Part shown: piece after piece, positions 5,267 to 7,861 of the stretch
Layout: every line of letters starts with the position of its first letter
How positions within the stretch are numbered: the first letter of the stretch is position 1
Source of the DNA: JBFLVQ01 sp040758525
Lineage (GTDB): Bacteria > Acidobacteriota > Blastocatellia > Chloracidobacteriales > JADJPF01
DNA length: 7,861 bases
Direction: 5' to 3'
NCBI GenBank assembly: GCA_040758525.1
Contig: JBFLVQ010000457.1
Coordinates: 1-7,861 of the forward strand
Translations under genes and position numbers: made by a program
Notes under the pieces: generated by a model
The model's input: only the letters and a program-made list of their open reading frames with translations
What the model was told of the DNA's origin: nothing
The model's database searches: none

Positions 5267-7174
5267 TCAACTACTAATCACGGATTTTAGCACCTCAAGT
5301 AGGGTCTCGGCAGTGTAAGGTTTAGGTAGAAAAGCTTTCACCCTGGGGTTAGTAGCTTCTTGGGTATGAGTGTTTACTACTAAGCCACTGGCAGCGATGA
5401 TCGTGACATTAGGATCAAGTTTTTGCATTGCTCGTATCGTGGCAGGACCGTCCATATAAGGCATCATCATATCGGTAATAACAGCCGCAATACGATTGCG
5501 GTTTTCCGCATAAATGGCGATTGCTTCAGCTCCATCATTAGCTGTTAGCACTTCATAACCATAAGCCTCTAGTGTTGCCTTAGTAATCTCGCGTATAGAG
5601 GCTTCATCATCAACTACCAAGATCAATTCGCCCGCTCCGGCTGGTAAATGTGATTGCGGAACTGTTTCTGCTTTAGATTGAGAGGACTCCGCCGCAGGTA
5701 GGTAGATCTTGAACTGTGTTCCTTTGCCAACTTCGCTATAGACATTGATAAAACCGCCATGGCTTTTGACAATGGCTAGAGTAGTTGATAGTCCTAGACC
5801 GGTTCCTTGTCCCACCTCTTTAGTGGTAAAGAAGGGATCAAAGATCTTATCTATTATTTCGTATGGAATACCTTTACCAGTATCAGTGACCTTGATAAGT
5901 ACAAAACGGCCTGGACGAGCTTCACGATTCATTCTTGCGTAATGTTCATCCAGTACAGTATTTTCTGCTGAGACGGTAAGTTTACCACCTGCTGGCATAG
6001 CATCACGCGCATTGACACAGAGATTCATTAATACCTGGTGTAGTTGTGTGGCATCACCCATGACTGGCAATAGATCTTTAGCCACGCTAGCCTCTATCTC
6101 GATCGATTTAAATAGAGTTTCATTGAGAATCTTTTCAATATCCTGAATAAGATGTTTAGGCTGCACTATGACAGGTTCGCCTTCGCCGCCTTTGGCAAAA
6201 GAGAGCACCTGTTTGACTAGATCTGCCCCTCGTTCTGCACTCGTCTCTAAAGTGTTAAGTAGGCGCTGGCTCTGCTCATCATGGAACTTTCTACGCAACA
6301 ACTGTACAGCCATTAGGATAGGAGCAAGGACATTGTTGAGGTCATGAGCAATCCCGCCTGCCAGTGTACCAATACTTTCTAGCCGTTGTGCACGTAGAAA
6401 TTGTGCAGCCAGACGCTTCTTTTCTGTGATATCGATATTAACGGTAAGGATCGATTTAGGATTTTGCTGATCGTCACGTAGTAATGTCCAGTAACTCTCA
6501 ACAATTATCTCTCGGCCCTCTCTCGTCATCTGATGTAGTTCGCCTGACCATTCACCTTTATTATTGAGAAGTTTACGAGCTTCATGGTATTGAAAAGAGC
6601 CTTTCTTGAACAGAAACTGATCGACCTTTTTACCAATCGCTTCGTTGCTACTCCAACCGTAGAGCCGTTCCGCACTCTTATTCCAAAAAACGATGATATT
6701 ATTTAGGTCATATACATAAATAGCGTCTCGGGCTTGGACTAATAGAGAAGCATGTTCTTGTAACTTCTCTTCTAGTAACCGACATTCATTGCGCTGCGCA
6801 GCGGCGCGCAACTCCCGCTCAATGGCAGGTAGGAAGCGGGTCAGATCATCGTATTTAAGACAATCATGTACACCAGCCTGCATCGCCGTGGCTACTTCTG
6901 CAGCACTGATATGTTGAGAGACAATTATAAATGGTAGATCTAGGCCGGCTGCTTTAAACAGATTCAACACAGCCATTGTCGTTAAATGTAGTCCGGGCAA
7001 ATCAGCAATAATCAGGTCCCACTGCTGGTTTTGTAGCGCATCAGTCAGTGTTGGCAGGGTGCCCACCCGGGTGTAAGTGGGGTTATAACCACCATGCTGT
7101 AACTCTGGCACTAGTTTTAGAGTACGATCTTCAGAATCATCAACGAATAACACCCGGAGCAATCTGCGCATCAT
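5267..7174 (-). CDS. Soluble hybrid sensor histidine kinase/response regulator (REC-PAS-HisKA-HATPase-REC)
   Basis: Residue numbers count from the ATG at 7174 (635 residues). An N-terminal receiver (about 6-122) has the acidic pair D12-D13 and a candidate phospho-acceptor D58. A PAS domain (about 140-250) includes DAIYVYDLNNIIVFWNKSAE. HisKA carries the phospho-accepting H277 in GGIAHDLNN. The HATPase domain shows N388 (VNARDAM), DTGKG (431-435), FDPFFTTKE (445-453) and GQGTGLGLS (455-463). The C-terminal receiver (about 518-634) has D522-D523-E524, acceptor D568 (ITDMMMPY), S596 and K618 (LPKPY), and looks fully functional. No membrane segment is present, so sensing is cytoplasmic, through PAS or the first receiver. 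The frame extends to a GTG at 7192, but GAGGA (7185-7181) is six bases from the ATG at 7174, which I prefer. No DNA-binding response regulator is nearby, so the output partner is unknown. The EEP gene follows. Confidence 0.92.
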   Translation of the reverse strand: MMRRLLRVLFVDDSEDRTLKLVPELQHGGYNPTYTRVGTLPTLTDALQNQQWDLIIADLPGLHLTTMAVLNLFKAAGLDLPFIIVSQHISAAEVATAMQAGVHDCLKYDDLTRFLPAIERELRAAAQRNECRLLEEKLQEHASLLVQARDAIYVYDLNNIIVFWNKSAERLYGWSSNEAIGKKVDQFLFKKGSFQYHEARKLLNNKGEWSGELHQMTREGREIIVESYWTLLRDDQQNPKSILTVNIDITEKKRLAAQFLRAQRLESIGTLAGGIAHDLNNVLAPILMAVQLLRRKFHDEQSQRLLNTLETSAERGADLVKQVLSFAKGGEGEPVIVQPKHLIQDIEKILNETLFKSIEIEASVAKDLLPVMGDATQLHQVLMNLCVNARDAMPAGGKLTVSAENTVLDEHYARMNREARPGRFVLIKVTDTGKGIPYEIIDKIFDPFFTTKEVGQGTGLGLSTTLAIVKSHGGFINVYSEVGKGTQFKIYLPAAESSQSKAETVPQSHLPAGAGELILVVDDEASIREITKATLEAYGYEVLTANDGAEAIAIYAENRNRIAAVITDMMMPYMDGPATIRAMQKLDPNVTIIAASGLVVNTHTQEATNPRVKAFLPKPYTAETLLEVLKSVISS

Positions 7175-7210
7175 GCTTTTTCCTCGCCCCACGTGAATAT
7201 CTATCTATGA

Positions 7211-7230
7211 CGTAGGCTTGCGTAGGCTGT
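7211..7230. repeat. 10-bp tandem direct repeat upstream of the kinase gene
   Basis: CGTAGGCTTG is followed immediately by CGTAGGCTGT: eight identical bases at exactly 10-bp period, one helical turn. It lies 37-56 bp upstream of the kinase ATG at 7174. Tandem half-sites on one DNA face are typical of response-regulator binding sites, but no regulator is identified and the repeat could be incidental. Confidence 0.35.
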
Positions 7231-7481
7231 CTTGTCTCTTTCTTTCTATCACTCCTATTGCTTAGTACTATAAACGTTCATAGCTAGCCTTAATGGTTTG
7301 GCTATACCATAAAATAACGGATTTTTACCAGATTTGTATTCTGATAATGGAAAAATTTTGACGCATCTGTCTCTTTGCTACGAATCTAGCGAAGTTTACA
7401 AAAAAGAGATAGTCAACCGTTAGTCTGCAGGTACTCTCGAGCTAGTACAGCTAGGTGAGCTGGAGATTAAACAGAAAGTTA

Positions 7482-7521
7482 TTGCCTGTCCAGATAGTAG
7501 GTTGACTATCTGGACAGGCAG
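7482..7521 (-). terminator. Strong perfect hairpin downstream of the NHL gene
   Basis: A perfect 15-bp stem (7484-7498 with 7505-7519, sequence GCCTGTCCAGATAGT on the plus strand) encloses the 6-nt loop AGGTTG. It extends by one T-A pair and one wobble pair. On the minus strand it lies about 50 nt after the NHL stop codon. The tail after the stem is AATAACTTTCTGTTT, moderately U-rich rather than a clean U-run, so intrinsic termination may be incomplete. The stem is symmetrical, so it could also act on plus-strand transcripts. It is stable enough that it is unlikely to be chance. Confidence 0.6.
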
Positions 7522-7529
7522 GTTATTAA

Positions 7530-7558
7530 CCTATCCCAGTCTACTAGCTGGGATTAGG
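7530..7558 (-). terminator. Second hairpin immediately after the NHL stop codon
   Basis: CCTA-TCCCAG (7530-7539) pairs with CTGGGA-(T)-TAGG (7548-7558) to give a 10-bp stem with one bulged T and an 8-nt loop. It begins 10 nt after the NHL stop (7571-7569) on the minus strand and lies next to the larger hairpin; between and overlapping them is the odd palindrome AGGTTATTAACCT (7520-7532). There is no U-run after it. Together the two hairpins probably form the 3' end of the NHL message, protecting or terminating it. Confidence 0.45.
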
Positions 7559-7568
7559 GAAATAGTTG

Positions 7569-7861
7569 TTAACGCATACCAGTAACAGCATTGAACTGAC
7601 CAGCTTGAGTGCCAGGTCCACCAGAGATAGTAGCCTGTGAGCCTGTCATTATCCCCTTACGCTGTACACGGTTGTTGCCTGTGTCAGCAATAAAGACATT
7701 CTGTGAGGAGGCCAGCACTACTCCTTCAGGTCTGAGCACAAAGCCTACCTGGTTACCACCAGTCATAAAGTTCATCCATCCTGCCGCTGTCCCATCCATA
7801 TTCACCTGTACACGATTGTTTAGTGTGTCAGCAACATAGACACGATTGGCAGAATCGACAT
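7569..7861 (-). CDS. NHL-repeat beta-propeller protein, C-terminal part (gene runs off the right edge)
   Basis: The frame is open to the right edge, so the GTG at 7805 is not the real start. Two NHL-repeat cores are readable: VYVADTLNNRVQV (from about 7841) and VFIADTGNNRVQR, 48 residues apart, each followed by the loop and strand leading to the next blade (GFVLRPEGVVLASS). NHL repeats form beta-propellers used for protein or RNA binding and in some secreted or cell-surface proteins; the role here is unknown. The protein ends with GTQAGQFNAVTGMR, the opening of a further repeat (G-QFN-xxTG) without its DTxNNR core. Such an ending is expected if the last strand closes the propeller with the N-terminus, although truncation is possible. 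No NHL-like sequence follows the stop. Two strong hairpins lie downstream. Confidence 0.85.
   Translation of the reverse strand, partial: VDSANRVYVADTLNNRVQVNMDGTAAGWMNFMTGGNQVGFVLRPEGVVLASSQNVFIADTGNNRVQRKGIMTGSQATISGGPGTQAGQFNAVTGMR
7661..7842. repeat. Internal DNA repeat of the NHL gene (144-bp period)
   Basis: Bases 7661-7698 and 7805-7842 match at 31 of 38 positions and lie exactly 144 bp (48 codons) apart. They encode the two VADTxNNRVQ cores. High nucleotide similarity between repeats suggests fairly recent duplication or gene-conversion-like exchange between blades. Confidence 0.6.

Larger units (their letters stand above)
7193..7568. other. 376-bp noncoding region between the NHL gene end and the kinase start
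   Basis: No supportable gene lies here on either strand. Read in the direction of the flanking minus-strand genes, it holds two strong hairpins just after the NHL stop, then a purine/pyrimidine-mixed stretch with AGCT repeated at 9-bp steps (7440-7462) and a GTACT/AGTAC pair (7431-7448). Next comes the 12-base GGTTGACTATCT (7418-7407), which is followed by C and six Ts and is complementary to 7500-7511. The rest is AT-rich (7261-7400), and a 10-bp tandem repeat lies close to the kinase start. The kinase promoter must lie here, but I could not find a convincing -35/-10 pair; TATAGT (minus strand, near 7270) lacks a good partner. Confidence 0.6.

Noticed and set aside
7175..7192. GTG at 7192 as the kinase start
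   Set aside because: The extra six codons contain the Shine-Dalgarno sequence GAGGA that serves the ATG at 7174.
7431..7462. AGCT repeats and GTACT/AGTAC palindrome as a phage or plasmid recombination site
   Set aside because: The repeats are short and imperfect, and no integrase, recombinase or duplicated flank is present.
7609..7839. Plus-strand 76-codon ORF opposite the NHL gene
   Set aside because: Proline- and threonine-rich antisense shadow of the clear NHL frame.

Overview
The window reads as bacterial chromosomal DNA, probably from a proteobacterium. Genes are tightly packed, Shine-Dalgarno motifs are clear, and the families are HxlR, NIPSNAP, DUF1330, EEP hydrolase and hybrid histidine kinase. 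I cannot fix the genus. Base composition is mixed: the TPR gene at the left edge and the 2OG-Fe(II) oxygenase gene are AT-rich (one counted 60-base row each gave about 35% and 37% G+C), while a row inside the EEP gene gave about 47%. The tetranucleotide CTAG is common, which argues against an enterobacterial host. No tRNA, rRNA, transposase, integrase or CRISPR array is visible.

Layout, left to right. (1) The 3' end of a TPR-repeat protein gene on the plus strand (2-586). (2) A divergent pair: a NIPSNAP-family protein (654-986, minus) and an HxlR-type winged-helix regulator (1057-1419, plus), sharing a 70-bp gap with candidate promoters facing both ways. (3) Three plus-strand genes: a prolyl-4-hydroxylase-like 2OG-Fe(II) dioxygenase (1659-2240) behind a good sigma70-like promoter whose -10 box sits inside a palindrome; a short single-domain membrane-anchored penicillin-binding transpeptidase with a variant second motif (2298-3485); and a DUF1330 protein (3599-3919). 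(4) Two minus-strand genes: a soluble REC-PAS-HisKA-HATPase-REC hybrid kinase (5267-7174) followed 69 bp downstream by an endonuclease/exonuclease/phosphatase-fold hydrolase (4007-5197). (5) A 376-bp noncoding stretch (7193-7568) with two strong hairpins, a 10-bp tandem repeat and a long-range complementary pair. (6) The 3' end of an NHL-repeat beta-propeller gene on the minus strand, running off the right edge.

Likely functional links: the HxlR protein probably controls the NIPSNAP gene and itself. The kinase and the EEP enzyme may be co-transcribed, but no response regulator with an output domain is present, so the kinase target is unknown. The plus-strand trio is not an obvious pathway. 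I do not see a convincing complete new system. The most unusual items are the SDS-motif transpeptidase, the structured kinase leader, and the palindrome-embedded promoter of the dioxygenase.
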